A DNA stretch of 64,000 nt, from the NCBI GenBank assembly GCA_943787605.1, contig CALSNB010000001.1, positions 992,001 through 1,056,000 on the forward strand, given 5' to 3'. Position 1 is the first letter of the stretch. The number at the start of each line of letters is the position of its first letter. The stretch comes from GCA-2697345 sp002697345 (GTDB taxonomy: Bacteria > Pseudomonadota > Alphaproteobacteria > Rhodobacterales > Rhodobacteraceae). The notes beneath the pieces are model-generated. The model worked only from the letters and a program-made list of their open reading frames with translations, was not told where the DNA came from and did no database searches. The position numbers and the translations under genes were made by a program. Positions 9,140-17,873 of this stretch are shown here, one piece after another.

Positions 9140-9589
9140 TCATCTTAACGTTTTAAAGAACTCTTTTAAAATATCTTCACATTCTGTGCTATTTATTAAA
9201 TCATAAACTTCGGGTTTATGGTGGCACTGTGCTTGCTCAAACACGCGAGCTCCGTGCACAACTCCTCCAGATTTCGTGTCTGAGGCCCCAAAATATAATC
9301 TTCTTATTCTTGAATTAGAAATAATTCCAGCACACATTACACAGGGCTCTAACGTTACATACATATCATACCCAGCCAATCGCTCCGAACCCAACTTTTT
9401 ACACGCAAGCCTAATTGCTAACAGTTCTGCGTGAGCTGATGGATCAGAAAGCTCCCTAGTCCGATTTCCAGCTTGCGAAACAATTACACCAGCAGGGGAT
9501 ATGACAACTGCTCCAACGGGGACTTCTCCTCGATCACCAGCTGCTTTCGCTTCATTTAAAGCTGTTTGCATATAGTTATTAAATTTCAT
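9140..9589 (-). CDS. tadA: tRNA-specific adenosine deaminase
   Basis: A 149-residue zinc deaminase that converts A34 to inosine in tRNA-Arg(ACG). The zinc site is complete: HAELLAI (His and catalytic Glu) and TLEPCVMCAG (two Cys). The RRLYFGASDTKSGGVV stretch after it is typical of TadA rather than of cytosine or guanine deaminases. The start has GAGGGG five bases upstream. It is divergent from rluB, the same arrangement seen in related alphaproteobacteria. Confidence 0.95.
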   Translation of the reverse strand: MKFNNYMQTALNEAKAAGDRGEVPVGAVVISPAGVIVSQAGNRTRELSDPSAHAELLAIRLACKKLGSERLAGYDMYVTLEPCVMCAGIISNSRIRRLYFGASDTKSGGVVHGARVFEQAQCHHKPEVYDLINSTECEDILKEFFKTLR

Positions 9590-9663
9590 ATCCCCTCACT
9601 CTATCGAGTAGTGTACTAACCAATCTCTTATATAGCTTTCTTTTTAACCTAAAAGGCACCTAG

Positions 9664-10416
9664 ATGACATCTAAAGTAAACCCAGGCGACCGAATAGCAA
9701 AAATACTTTCTAGAAAAGGAATAGCTTCAAGACGTGGGGCTGAAAAGTTAATACTGGAAGGTCGTGTAAAAGTTAATGGTATTATAATTGATAGCCCAGC
9801 TTTAAACTTAACTGACAAAGATATGATCATGGTTGATGGAAATCTTGTAGGTGAACAAGAGCCTACTCGGATATGGAGGTATCATAAGCCTTTAAATTTA
9901 ATCACCTCAACAAAAGATGACAAAGGCCGCACCACCGTCTTCGAGTCTCTACCTAAGTCAATGCCCAAAGTTATGAGTGTTGGGCGCCTAGATATTAACT
10001 CAGAAGGGTTACTACTCCTAACAAATGATGGGGCTCTAAAACGAATTCTAGAACTGCCCTCCACTGGTTGGATAAGAAAATACCGAGTTAGAGTGCAAGG
10101 CCGCCCCACTGAAAGTACATTCAAAAGGTTAAGAACTGGCATGAAAGTGGGGGCTGATATTTTTAGACCTATGGAAGTAATTATTGATAGGCAACAGGGT
10201 GCTAATGCTTGGTTAACTATTGGTCTAAGAGAGGGGAAAAATAGGGAAATAAGAAGGGCATTGGAAGAAATTGGCCTTAGAGTAAGTCGATTAATCCGGA
10301 TAAGCTACGGACCTTTCCAGTTGCTTGAATTAAGGCCAGGAGAAGTAGATGAAGTTAAAAAACGTGTTATGCGAGATCAATTAGGAGAATTATTACCAGA
10401 ATTAACTCCTAAGTAA
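9664..10416 (+). CDS. rluB: 23S rRNA pseudouridine synthase, RluB/RsuA family
   Basis: A 250-residue pseudouridine synthase. An N-terminal S4 RNA-binding domain (about residues 8-55, with RIAKILSRKGIASRRGAEKLI) is followed by the RsuA-type catalytic domain. The catalytic Asp lies in SVGRLDINSEGLLLLTNDG, and the GLREGKNREIRRALEEIG motif is typical. RluB-type enzymes modify U2605 of 23S rRNA; RluE/RsuA specificity cannot be ruled out from sequence. The gene is monocistronic and divergent from tadA, with a convergent dehydrogenase gene immediately after it. Confidence 0.92.
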   Translation: MTSKVNPGDRIAKILSRKGIASRRGAEKLILEGRVKVNGIIIDSPALNLTDKDMIMVDGNLVGEQEPTRIWRYHKPLNLITSTKDDKGRTTVFESLPKSMPKVMSVGRLDINSEGLLLLTNDGALKRILELPSTGWIRKYRVRVQGRPTESTFKRLRTGMKVGADIFRPMEVIIDRQQGANAWLTIGLREGKNREIRRALEEIGLRVSRLIRISYGPFQLLELRPGEVDEVKKRVMRDQLGELLPELTPK

Positions 10417-10432
10417 CTAATAAATTAAAAAA

Positions 10433-11398
10433 TTAGAACTCCACATTAATTACTAGACCTCTCTCAACAGCTTCTGTTACCACCCGACCAGCCACAGCTA
10501 AGTCTTGCAGGCCGACGCCAGTACCATCAAACATGGTAATCTCTTTCTCAGACTTCCTTCCAGGATGAGTTCCATTTATCACAGAACCAATCTCAATGAT
10601 GTTTTCCTTAGATATCAGTCCTGAATTAAATGCATGCTGCGCTTCTCCAATCGTTATTGACTGCTCCATTTCATCAGTAAATAGCGATGCTCGAGCCACA
10701 AGATCGCTACCCACCTCTTGCTTTCCTTTTGTATCAGTACCCATGCAAGCAATGTGGGTTCCAGGCTTTACTTGACATGATTTTAGTATCGCTGAGAAAC
10801 TTGAAGTGATAGTTATAATAACATCACTTTCTGCCCCCAACCGATCTAAACTTACTGTTTCATAGAGAATTCCTAGCTCTTCAGCCGTTTGCTCTAGTCG
10901 AGAGATCATTTCTGGGTGGTGGTTCCAACCTAATATTTTCTCAAAGCCTCTTTGCCGAGCCGCTGCCTGCATTTGAAAGGCTGATTGGTACCCTGCTCCA
11001 ATCATTCCTAAAACTTTTGAATCTTGTCTAGCTAAATGATTTATAGAAATTGATGATGCCGCAGCAGTCCTAAAAGCCGTTAACAAATTTCCACCTACGA
11101 TTGCGGAAATTTTACCCGTATTTGCATCAAAAAGGAATATTGTAGATTGGTGATTTGGTATACCCATACTCTCGTTTTCAGGCCAATATCCACCGGCTTT
11201 AAGCCCTAGAGATAAACCCTCCTTATCAAAACCAGACTTAAACCCGTACAAGGCATTCGAGTATCCTATTGATTCTCTTATCACTGGAAAATTATACGCC
11301 TTTTTTTTTGCCATTGCAGAAAAGACATCTTCAACTGCAGAGTAACTGGTTTTAAATGATATTAATTCTGAAATTAACTTTTCTGGTACTATATACAT
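10433..11398 (-). CDS. Ornithine cyclodeaminase/mu-crystallin family; iminosuccinate reductase (BhcD)-like
   Basis: A 321-residue NAD(P)-dependent enzyme of the ornithine cyclodeaminase/mu-crystallin family. The Rossmann loop is GMIGAGYQSAFQMQAA (around residue 130), preceded by the substrate-binding pattern GNLLTAFRTAAASS, and DGTGVGLQDLA near the C-terminus is diagnostic of the family. The N-terminal part (VFGFKSG-like ALYGFKSGFDKEGLSLGLKAG and NHQSTIFLFD) resembles what I remember of BhcD, the iminosuccinate reductase of the beta-hydroxyaspartate cycle. The other bhc genes are not nearby, so reduction of another imino acid is equally possible. The Shine-Dalgarno sequence is GGGG just upstream. 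Confidence 0.75.
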   Translation of the reverse strand: MYIVPEKLISELISFKTSYSAVEDVFSAMAKKKAYNFPVIRESIGYSNALYGFKSGFDKEGLSLGLKAGGYWPENESMGIPNHQSTIFLFDANTGKISAIVGGNLLTAFRTAAASSISINHLARQDSKVLGMIGAGYQSAFQMQAAARQRGFEKILGWNHHPEMISRLEQTAEELGILYETVSLDRLGAESDVIITITSSFSAILKSCQVKPGTHIACMGTDTKGKQEVGSDLVARASLFTDEMEQSITIGEAQHAFNSGLISKENIIEIGSVINGTHPGRKSEKEITMFDGTGVGLQDLAVAGRVVTEAVERGLVINVEF

Positions 11399-11432
11399 CT
11401 AACACTACCCCTACATTTTTATAAAAAACTTT

Positions 11433-11756
11433 TTAATCAGTCTCTATACGAAATACTTTAAATTTCCCAGACTCAAGTAGCTCGTCGCTTTTACTACTAT
11501 GTAATAAATTGCAGACCTCTTCCGCGTCTAGCACTGAAATTTTTTGATTTGGCTTAAGCATCCCAGCCTGATCTAGCAAGCTGTTAATAGAGCTCTCTGT
11601 CTTATCTCCCCAAACCCCATCCAGAGAGCCAGGATCAAAGACAGTTTTTGTTAAAAACTTTTGAAGGCACAGTACACTAGTGTCAGCGCTCAAATTTGGC
11701 GCAAAGAACAAAGTATTTATCGACACTATTAATATTATTTTTATAAAATTAGCCAA
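11433..11756 (-). CDS. Small exported protein with peptidoglycan-binding-like motif
   Basis: A 107-residue protein of unknown function. It starts with TTG, the only usable start in the frame, inside the end of the DUF1501 gene (8-base overlap), so it should be coupled to it. The first 25 residues form a signal peptide with a likely cleavage after NLSA. The mature part carries LQKFLTKTVFDPGSLDGVWG followed by KTESSINSLL, the G-x-DG-x-WG-x-x-T pattern of PG_binding_1 repeats, which bind cell-wall or other glycans. It is the third gene of the DUF1800-DUF1501 operon. A reader relying on a minimum-length ATG rule would miss its start. Confidence 0.65.
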   Translation of the reverse strand: MANFIKIILIVSINTLFFAPNLSADTSVLCLQKFLTKTVFDPGSLDGVWGDKTESSINSLLDQAGMLKPNQKISVLDAEEVCNLLHSSKSDELLESGKFKVFRIETD

Positions 11757-12888
11757 AAATGTGTCCGTAGGTGCGGGGAATAGATTTGTCTAGGAATACT
11801 CTGTCTGAAATAAGATCGTGATCCAACCCAAAGGCTGCCTCCAAGCACGCTGCACAAATAGATCGATAGTCAATAGTAGCATATAAGTCTCGCTTTTCAT
11901 AAAGGTCTTTGTTAGACAGACCCGGCCAATTTGCAACAACACTCGAACGTTTTATTAACCCCCCTGCGAGCAAACCAACTGATCCATAACCATGATCAGT
12001 TCCGGCTGATCCATTCTCTTTTACGGTTCTTCCAAACTCCGTCATTGTTAGTACAATAGTATTATTCCACTCTTCCTTTAGTTCACTCTTTAATTTCCCA
12101 AAGGTTCTGTCAACCAGCGTAAACAACTCAGGGTGATGACCTATATCTGTTCCAATTTCCGAGTGATCATCGAACTGAGGAATCTTTACAACTGCAACCC
12201 GTGGACCATCTTTTTTACGCATAGCCCGCCCAGCCTCTGCTGCCAAGCTAAGGGGATCACGGGCCTGCGAAACAACACCCATCTTCATAGAGTTTTTAGT
12301 TAATTTTCCAATTACTTTTGCAGCGTTATTAAGATGAGTGCTCTGAATTAATCTTAAAGTTTCAGAGGAAGGTAAACGAGCGTGTTTTATACGAGCAGGG
12401 TAAAAATTGTCTAAATCATTAGCACCTCTTATTATCAAAGGGGTTTCTAATGACATTGCTTTCCCCGCTATATTTGCAATATCCATCGCCCTACCCAGCC
12501 AACCTGTTTTTATAGAAAAGGGTGCAAGCAGGCCCCCCTGTAATACATTTTGACCCTCAAAATGTGATCTTCCAACGTAAGGAAAAGAAGTTGCATGAAT
12601 AATAGATGCTTCATCATTTAATAGCATTGATGAAAAGTTCTTAAAATTTGGGTGTATCCCAAAGAGAGGATTTAATTTTAACGGATTTGATGCCACTAAT
12701 GCTCTTCTTTGTTTAAATAGATTGTCATCTCCAATCGGTGGAACCGCAAGCAATCCGTCCATACCACCTTCCAACAAAACTACGACTATTCTTCCCTCAA
12801 TAGTATTCTTTGTAAAACCGTGGACTGGATAACCAGATAAAAATAAACCAGCCCCTGTTCCTGAAAGAAAGTGCCTACGCGTTAACAT
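11749..12888 (-). CDS. DUF1501 family protein, Tat-exported
   Basis: A 379-residue DUF1501 protein. The N-terminus MLTRRHFLSGTGAGLFLSG is a twin-arginine signal, so the protein is exported folded. The domain belongs to the alkaline-phosphatase/sulfatase-like superfamily and shows VVLLEGGMDGLLAVPP near the start, YVGRSHFEGQNVLQ, and the C-terminal TMTEFGRTVKENGSAGTDHG, which are the conserved DUF1501 motifs. The start is preceded by GGAGG and overlaps the end of the DUF1800 gene by one base (TAATG). The reaction is unknown. Pairing with DUF1800 is widespread in proteobacteria and planctomycetes. Confidence 0.92.
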   Translation of the reverse strand: MLTRRHFLSGTGAGLFLSGYPVHGFTKNTIEGRIVVVLLEGGMDGLLAVPPIGDDNLFKQRRALVASNPLKLNPLFGIHPNFKNFSSMLLNDEASIIHATSFPYVGRSHFEGQNVLQGGLLAPFSIKTGWLGRAMDIANIAGKAMSLETPLIIRGANDLDNFYPARIKHARLPSSETLRLIQSTHLNNAAKVIGKLTKNSMKMGVVSQARDPLSLAAEAGRAMRKKDGPRVAVVKIPQFDDHSEIGTDIGHHPELFTLVDRTFGKLKSELKEEWNNTIVLTMTEFGRTVKENGSAGTDHGYGSVGLLAGGLIKRSSVVANWPGLSNKDLYEKRDLYATIDYRSICAACLEAAFGLDHDLISDRVFLDKSIPRTYGHIFG

Positions 12889-14375
12889 TAAACCTCCATA
12901 AAATCAGGGCTACAAAGAGCCACTATAAATTTGTCTCTCATGTTTGATGCCTTATCAATAGCTATTTTTGTATTGTCAGAAAAATCTAGTAGATCAGCAA
13001 TTTCTTCTCCATGTCTATCAGGTTGAAAGGAGTAGATCCTCGACGCAACTTTAATTCGACGATCAAAATGTTCTGTTGAAACCCAGTCATCTTTTCTTTC
13101 AGAATAACCATCAGGCTGCCGCGACTCCCAAAAACTATTACCAAGTTCTTCCAAAATTTTCTTGGGTTCATAGTTTAATTTACTGAGGTCCACTTTAGCA
13201 TAGGAGCCATTACCGTCTCTAAATCCAGATAAGAAATTCGATCCAGAAAAGCGAATAGCCTGAAACATCCAAGTAGACGGCCAGAGAAACTTTTTTCCTT
13301 CAGAGCGAGCTGTAACGTTAAGAACCTCTTTATGCACCTCTTCTAGGTTGCCTTTAGAATCCTTCCAAACATTATAAATAAAATCTATTTCACTTTCGCT
13401 AACTGATTCACCAATAAAGTGCATTGCCAACTTTTTTGAAAGGTGACGTGCCGTAAAATCATCATGAGCTAACATGTTTGTTAATTGCCTTAAGGATTTT
13501 TTACCCGAATGAAATTTTTTACCTAAAACTATCTTGCGCCCTGGCTCTGCTCGATCTTTGAAGTACGGCTCATGAATAAATTTTTTGAGTGATCCGATTG
13601 CTGGATTGTCCCGTCTCCGTTCTCTGAAAAATTTACGAATAACAGAGTCAGTGTTCGCCCCCCAACCTGCTAATATCTTAGCAGAATTACGAATATCATC
13701 CTCAGTATACATTCTCTCCGGAGAAACGGAGTGTAACTCAAGTAGTTCACGTGCAAGGTTGTCATTTAGGCCCTGCGTTTTTCCATTTCTTCGCGCCCAT
13801 CTGGCGGACTCCGACCTCTCCCCAACACTTTGAGTGTTATCCAAGTAATCTAACATCCCAACATGAGTAGTGACTTTATATAAAAGTTCATCAAAGGATG
13901 CGTTTAAATTTCCATAAATAACTCTATAAATAAAATCACCAATGATATAGTTCCGACGACCACCACCTCCAACAGTAAAGTGATTTGTCCAAAAATGGGT
14001 TAATCTTTGCTTAACCATATCATCGCCGTATATTGCCGAGTTCCAAAACTTATATACATCAAATAATGCTACATCAGTTTGATCTCTAAGAGTTCTAACA
14101 CGCTTTTTCTTTTCAGCCGATGTTAGCTTTTTCGACTTTTCAATTTCTTTCTTACCCTGATTATATTCGCCTGCTCGCCTCAATCTGTCTTCAAATGAAA
14201 AGTTATATTCCGTGGGCCAAATTTCTAAACCTGAATACTTATTTGCCACACCAACTGTCTTAAAATTACTGGTAAGTTGACTATTATTCCAAGACTCAAC
14301 ATCTGTGTGCAGAAGTTCATTTGGTCCAAAACCAAATCCAATTTTCCTAGCCCATTTATGTTTGTTTATGGACAT
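12888..14375 (-). CDS. DUF1800 family protein
   Basis: A 495-residue DUF1800 protein. Conserved features are RLTHFWTNHFTV (around residue 120), NLARELLELHSV (around 210), the DDIRNSAKILAGWG motif and HDDFTARHLSKKLAMHFI in the C-terminal half. The product is mostly helical and hydrophilic. No clear signal peptide is visible even though the partner DUF1501 protein is Tat-exported, so it may travel with its partner or remain inside; I could not decide. It heads the three-gene operon and has GGGAG five bases before the ATG. The function is unknown. Confidence 0.92.
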   Translation of the reverse strand: MSINKHKWARKIGFGFGPNELLHTDVESWNNSQLTSNFKTVGVANKYSGLEIWPTEYNFSFEDRLRRAGEYNQGKKEIEKSKKLTSAEKKKRVRTLRDQTDVALFDVYKFWNSAIYGDDMVKQRLTHFWTNHFTVGGGGRRNYIIGDFIYRVIYGNLNASFDELLYKVTTHVGMLDYLDNTQSVGERSESARWARRNGKTQGLNDNLARELLELHSVSPERMYTEDDIRNSAKILAGWGANTDSVIRKFFRERRRDNPAIGSLKKFIHEPYFKDRAEPGRKIVLGKKFHSGKKSLRQLTNMLAHDDFTARHLSKKLAMHFIGESVSESEIDFIYNVWKDSKGNLEEVHKEVLNVTARSEGKKFLWPSTWMFQAIRFSGSNFLSGFRDGNGSYAKVDLSKLNYEPKKILEELGNSFWESRQPDGYSERKDDWVSTEHFDRRIKVASRIYSFQPDRHGEEIADLLDFSDNTKIAIDKASNMRDKFIVALCSPDFMEV

Positions 14376-14580
14376 ATTACTCCCTAATCTTGTAGAATTA
14401 CTATAAACTTACCACGACTTAATAAAACTACTAATTAATTTCTAAAAAATAAAATATAACCGTTAATATTAATAAAAGTTAATGTTAGGAATCTAGTAAT
14501 GATAATTAAGTTTTCTTATGGAAAAGTACAAAGGTTAAAGCTGTTGTCAACTATTTACCCTAACGAAAGTGATAAGGCTG

Positions 14581-15357
14581 ATGTTTGATAAAGTAGCAGA
14601 TTTATTGATTCCAGATTTTGACATTAGTATTTTTTTTATAATTATGATTATTTTTTATATAGCTGGTTTAGTAAAGGGCTTCTTAGGTATTGGGCTTCCT
14701 GCTGCCGCAATGGCATTGTTAACCTTATTTATTAACCCGTTAGATGCTATAGCTTTAATAATAATACCAATTATATTCACTAATGCTCTCCAATTTCTAC
14801 GCTCTGAAAATAGAAAACAAATAGTACTAGAATACAAACACTGTGCAGTAGCACTAATAGTAACAATTTTCATAACATCCATGTTTATTAAATCATACCC
14901 AAGCGCTCTAATAACTGTTTCTATTGGCATTGCCATGGTGGCTTTTTCTATCAACACCTTAGTGGGCGTAAAACTCCCAATTGGCCCAAAAAATGGATGG
15001 CAAATCACAATTGGGATCGCCTCTGGTATCCTTGGAGGGTTAAGTTCAATTTGGTCCCCGCCTGTTGCTATGTACCTCCTTGCTAGAGAGGTTCCAAAAG
15101 AGAAATTTATAGCCGCGACAGGTTTTCTATTCTTCGTTGGTAGCTTTCCTCTTGCACTTGGATACTATCTTTCTGGCATTCTAACTATCAATATTATATT
15201 AAAGTCTTTAATTGGATTACTTGTAGTCCTTGCCGGTTTTCGCACTGGAGAAATTCTTCGTAAAAGAGTCCCTCAAGATATTTTTAAAAAGTTTGTTTTA
15301 TGGTCATTTTTGATTATGGGACTCCGACTAATAGCCACAGGGGTTTTAACTGATTAG
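14581..15357 (+). CDS. TSUP (TauE/SafE) family membrane transporter
   Basis: A 258-residue membrane protein with about eight hydrophobic segments. The motif GLVKGFLGIGLPAAAMALL at the start and GIASGILGGLSSIWSPPVAMYLL in the second half are the two internal repeats of the TauE/SafE family, which export or import sulfite, sulfoacetate and related organic anions. An in-frame GTG at 14569 would add four residues; AAGG just before the ATG at 14581 slightly favours the shorter form. It stands alone between two divergent or convergent neighbours, so the substrate is not indicated by context. Confidence 0.88.
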   Translation: MFDKVADLLIPDFDISIFFIIMIIFYIAGLVKGFLGIGLPAAAMALLTLFINPLDAIALIIIPIIFTNALQFLRSENRKQIVLEYKHCAVALIVTIFITSMFIKSYPSALITVSIGIAMVAFSINTLVGVKLPIGPKNGWQITIGIASGILGGLSSIWSPPVAMYLLAREVPKEKFIAATGFLFFVGSFPLALGYYLSGILTINIILKSLIGLLVVLAGFRTGEILRKRVPQDIFKKFVLWSFLIMGLRLIATGVLTD

Positions 15358-15417
15358 GATAAAAACAATAATTTTACTAAAACTGGAAATATCAAAAAAC
15401 CTTATTCTTTAAAGAAT

Positions 15418-16302
15418 CTAGTTTTTTTTCTTTGGTGAAACTAAAGCGAGACCTAGAAGCATCATTGCAAGGGAAGACCATATCCATATAGAGTTATTCT
15501 CTCCAAACAATAAAATACCCCAAAATATACCTGATAATGTTACTAGATAGCCAACTTGGCTAGCAAAAAGTGGTCCTGAACGTGTTATAGTAAAAACAAA
15601 TAGCGTGTAGGCTGTAGCATTTATAATTGCCAGCCCTAAGATAGTCCAAGTTAGTTGGTCAAAAGGTATCGAAATGACAAATAAGTTATTAGTAAAGTAA
15701 CCGGTAACACCAAGTATACACGCACCGATAAGGCTCATTCCACAGGCTAATCTGACTGGGCCGATACCTGTTAAACTTCGCTTAGCAAGAATAATATTCT
15801 CCACGGCGTAACAAACCGAACTCAAGCACGCAACTAAGATCCAGACAACAGCTTTTTGATCAGGTAAGCTGGTATCTGGAACAACCAATAATATTATTGC
15901 TAAAGCTCCAAATAGTATTCCTGTAATTCTACGGAAAGATAAAATCTCAATTTTAAGTATAGTTGCAAAAGCATATGTTAAAATAGGCACAAGCGTCACG
16001 GTAATGGCCAGTACTCCAGCCGGTATTTTTGAGGCTGCATAATAAAAACATACACTTGGAATAGCTGTCCCAAGTAAGGCGAGTATAATAAAAAGTATTA
16101 AATTATTAGCAGTTATCCACATAGGACGCCCTCGAACTGTAGTAAAAATTAGTAAAATAAGCCCACTAATCAAACTACCCCAAAAAGCTATTCCGATAGG
16201 GGTTCCACCCAGACTTGTTGCAATTTTTCCTAATGAGAACGAAAGCCCCCAAACGGTACCCATATAAAAAAGTGCTATCCAAGGCAGACTCTTTCTTAGC
16301 AT
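15418..16302 (-). CDS. EamA/DMT-superfamily transporter
   Basis: A 294-residue membrane protein with about ten hydrophobic segments in two EamA repeats. The start WIALFYMGTVWGLSFSLGKIA, the GLGTAIPSVCFYYA-like middle (ALLGTAIPSVCFYYAASKI) and the final GEN-S-W repeat (LLFGENNSIWIWSSLAMMLL) are typical of drug/metabolite exporters. The substrate is unknown. It is transcribed away from the Mo-hydroxylase operon, sharing a 231-base intergenic region with it. Confidence 0.87.
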   Translation of the reverse strand: MLRKSLPWIALFYMGTVWGLSFSLGKIATSLGGTPIGIAFWGSLISGLILLIFTTVRGRPMWITANNLILFIILALLGTAIPSVCFYYAASKIPAGVLAITVTLVPILTYAFATILKIEILSFRRITGILFGALAIILLVVPDTSLPDQKAVVWILVACLSSVCYAVENIILAKRSLTGIGPVRLACGMSLIGACILGVTGYFTNNLFVISIPFDQLTWTILGLAIINATAYTLFVFTITRSGPLFASQVGYLVTLSGIFWGILLFGENNSIWIWSSLAMMLLGLALVSPKKKN

Positions 16303-16475
16303 TACTTCCCAAACGTAGTAATCATTTAATTAATTTTAAAAACAAAATAAATTTGTTTACTTCGCACCTTATAGAAACTTATCTTTCATAAAAGCAACTA
16401 AATTAAAAGCTAAAGCTATATGCCAAAATTAATCTTTACTGTTCTTTAACAAAGAGTCTTTCAAAAAATAGGATT

Positions 16476-16529
16476 GCAAGTGTTGTACTATAAGGTAATA
16501 CTTGCCTGAAATCATCAAGCAAGTGGGGA
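16476..16529 (+). promoter_or_regulatory. Leader with competing stem-loops before the Mo-hydroxylase operon
   Basis: Three copies of one six-base element occur: GCAAGT at 16476-16481, its complement ACTTGC at 16500-16505, and GCAAGT again at 16519-16524. The first two form a 9-base-pair stem (GCAAGTGTT with AATACTTGC, one G-U pair, 12-base loop). The last two form a 6-base-pair stem ending right before the GGGGA ribosome-binding site (16525-16529) of the first gene (ATG 16534). Only one of the stems can exist at a time. It could be a translational switch or a set of protein-binding half-sites; neither is proven, and the transcription start is not known. Confidence 0.4.
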
Positions 16530-16533
16530 ATAT

Positions 16534-17391
16534 ATGCAGTATTACACACCAAAAAGCTTTTCTGAGGCAATTGAAATTTCAAGGGGAGCAAAAGGTATTA
16601 CTCGTTTCTTAGCTGGTGGAACTGATGTTCTAGTTCAGCTTAGAGCTGATATTCTTACCCCAGATGTTTTAATAGACATAAAAAGAATTCCTGAGGTAGG
16701 AGATATTTTACAAAATTCAGACGGGAGTTGGCGTATTGGGGCAGCTGTCCCAGGTGCTCAACTCAATGAACATAAAGATTTAAAGGCTCAGTGGCCTGGA
16801 GTAGTCGAGGCAATGGATTTAATCGGATCGACACAAGTTCAAGGTAGAGCTACATTGGTGGGTAACTTGTGCAATGGCTCACCAGCGGCTGACTCTGTTC
16901 CTGCATTAATAGCAGCTGGTGCAAGCGTCACAGTTATAAGCCCAAATGGTAGCCGTGACGTGCCAGTCGAGGATATTCCACACAGCCCAGGAAAAACGAC
17001 GCTTGAAAAAGGTGAGTTAATTTCAGCAATTAATCTACCTAAACGAAACACAAATGGTGGGGATGCATATTTACGTCTAATACCACGTACTGAGATGGAT
17101 ATAGCCGTCGTGGGCTGTGGAGTAAATTTATCAGTTAAAGAGGGCATAGTATCTGATGCGCGGGTTTCGCTTGGAGCTGTTACCGCCAAAGTTATCTTAG
17201 TTAAGGAAGCTACAGACGCAATCATAGGTACAGGCTTAGATGATAAAGCTCTGACAGCGCTTTCTCTTGCCGCTAGTGCTGCCTGTAAGCCGATTAACGA
17301 CAAAAGAGGGACTATCGAATATCGGACGCATGTGGCAGGCGTTCTGGCAAAAAGAGCGGCACAAATAGCATATAAACGCGCGAGGTCTTAA
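16534..17391 (+). CDS. Molybdenum hydroxylase FAD-binding subunit
   Basis: A 285-residue FAD-binding subunit of the xanthine dehydrogenase / CO dehydrogenase family (CoxM-like). It passes electrons from the 2Fe-2S subunit to FAD. The FAD pyrophosphate loop is visible in RFLAGGTDVLVQLRADI (about residues 25-41), and the second FAD motif is QVQGRATLVGNLCNGSPAAD (about 106-125). The C-terminal part carries the VSLGAVTAKVIL domain. GGGGA precedes the ATG. It is the first gene of a tight five-gene operon with the 2Fe-2S and Mo subunits; the spacing to the next gene is two bases. Confidence 0.92.
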   Translation: MQYYTPKSFSEAIEISRGAKGITRFLAGGTDVLVQLRADILTPDVLIDIKRIPEVGDILQNSDGSWRIGAAVPGAQLNEHKDLKAQWPGVVEAMDLIGSTQVQGRATLVGNLCNGSPAADSVPALIAAGASVTVISPNGSRDVPVEDIPHSPGKTTLEKGELISAINLPKRNTNGGDAYLRLIPRTEMDIAVVGCGVNLSVKEGIVSDARVSLGAVTAKVILVKEATDAIIGTGLDDKALTALSLAASAACKPINDKRGTIEYRTHVAGVLAKRAAQIAYKRARS

Positions 17392-17393
17392 AA

Positions 17394-17873
17394 ATGAGCA
17401 ATATACACGTTAACACTATGGTAAACGGTGATGAAGTAGGGTTTCTATGTGATCCACGAGAAACCTTGCTAGATTGTTTAAGAGATAAATTAAGCCTTAC
17501 AGGCGCTAAAGAAGGTTGTGGAACTGGAGACTGTGGCGCTTGCTCTGTTAAATTAAGTGGACGGCTCGTATGTTCATGCCTTGTACTTGGTGCAGAGGCA
17601 GAAGGTCAGGAGATCGAAACAATAGAGGGGATGTCTAGAGATGAAAACTTACATCCCTTACAAGAAAAATTTATAAAATATGCAGCATTACAGTGCGGAA
17701 TATGCACTCCAGGAATCTTGGTTGCCACAAAGGCTCTATTGGAAAAAAACCCTGATCCAAGTGAAACAGAAGTAAGATACTGGTTAGCTGGAAATCTATG
17801 TAGGTGCACGGGCTATGATAAAATTATACGCGCTATTTTAGATACAGCAGCAGATATGCGGGAGGCTTCATAA
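17394..17873 (+). CDS. Molybdenum hydroxylase 2Fe-2S subunit
   Basis: A 159-residue iron-sulfur subunit (CoxS/XdhA-type). The plant-ferredoxin-like cluster is bound by GCGTGDCGACSVKL plus a following Cys (near residues 42-62), and the second cluster by QCGICTPGI and GNLCRCTGYD (near 102-140). All eight expected cysteines are present. It relays electrons from the Mo site to FAD. GAGG precedes the ATG and lies in the end of the FAD-subunit gene. The stop codon overlaps the start of the large-subunit gene by one base. Confidence 0.95.
   Translation: MSNIHVNTMVNGDEVGFLCDPRETLLDCLRDKLSLTGAKEGCGTGDCGACSVKLSGRLVCSCLVLGAEAEGQEIETIEGMSRDENLHPLQEKFIKYAALQCGICTPGILVATKALLEKNPDPSETEVRYWLAGNLCRCTGYDKIIRAILDTAADMREAS

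Noticed and set aside
14655..15008. 117-codon minus-strand frame inside the TauE/SafE gene
   Set aside because: Composition mirrors the membrane protein on the other strand; no start signal or homology.
16839..17303. 154-codon minus-strand frame inside the FAD-subunit gene
   Set aside because: Shadow of a coding frame with canonical FAD motifs; no recognisable product.
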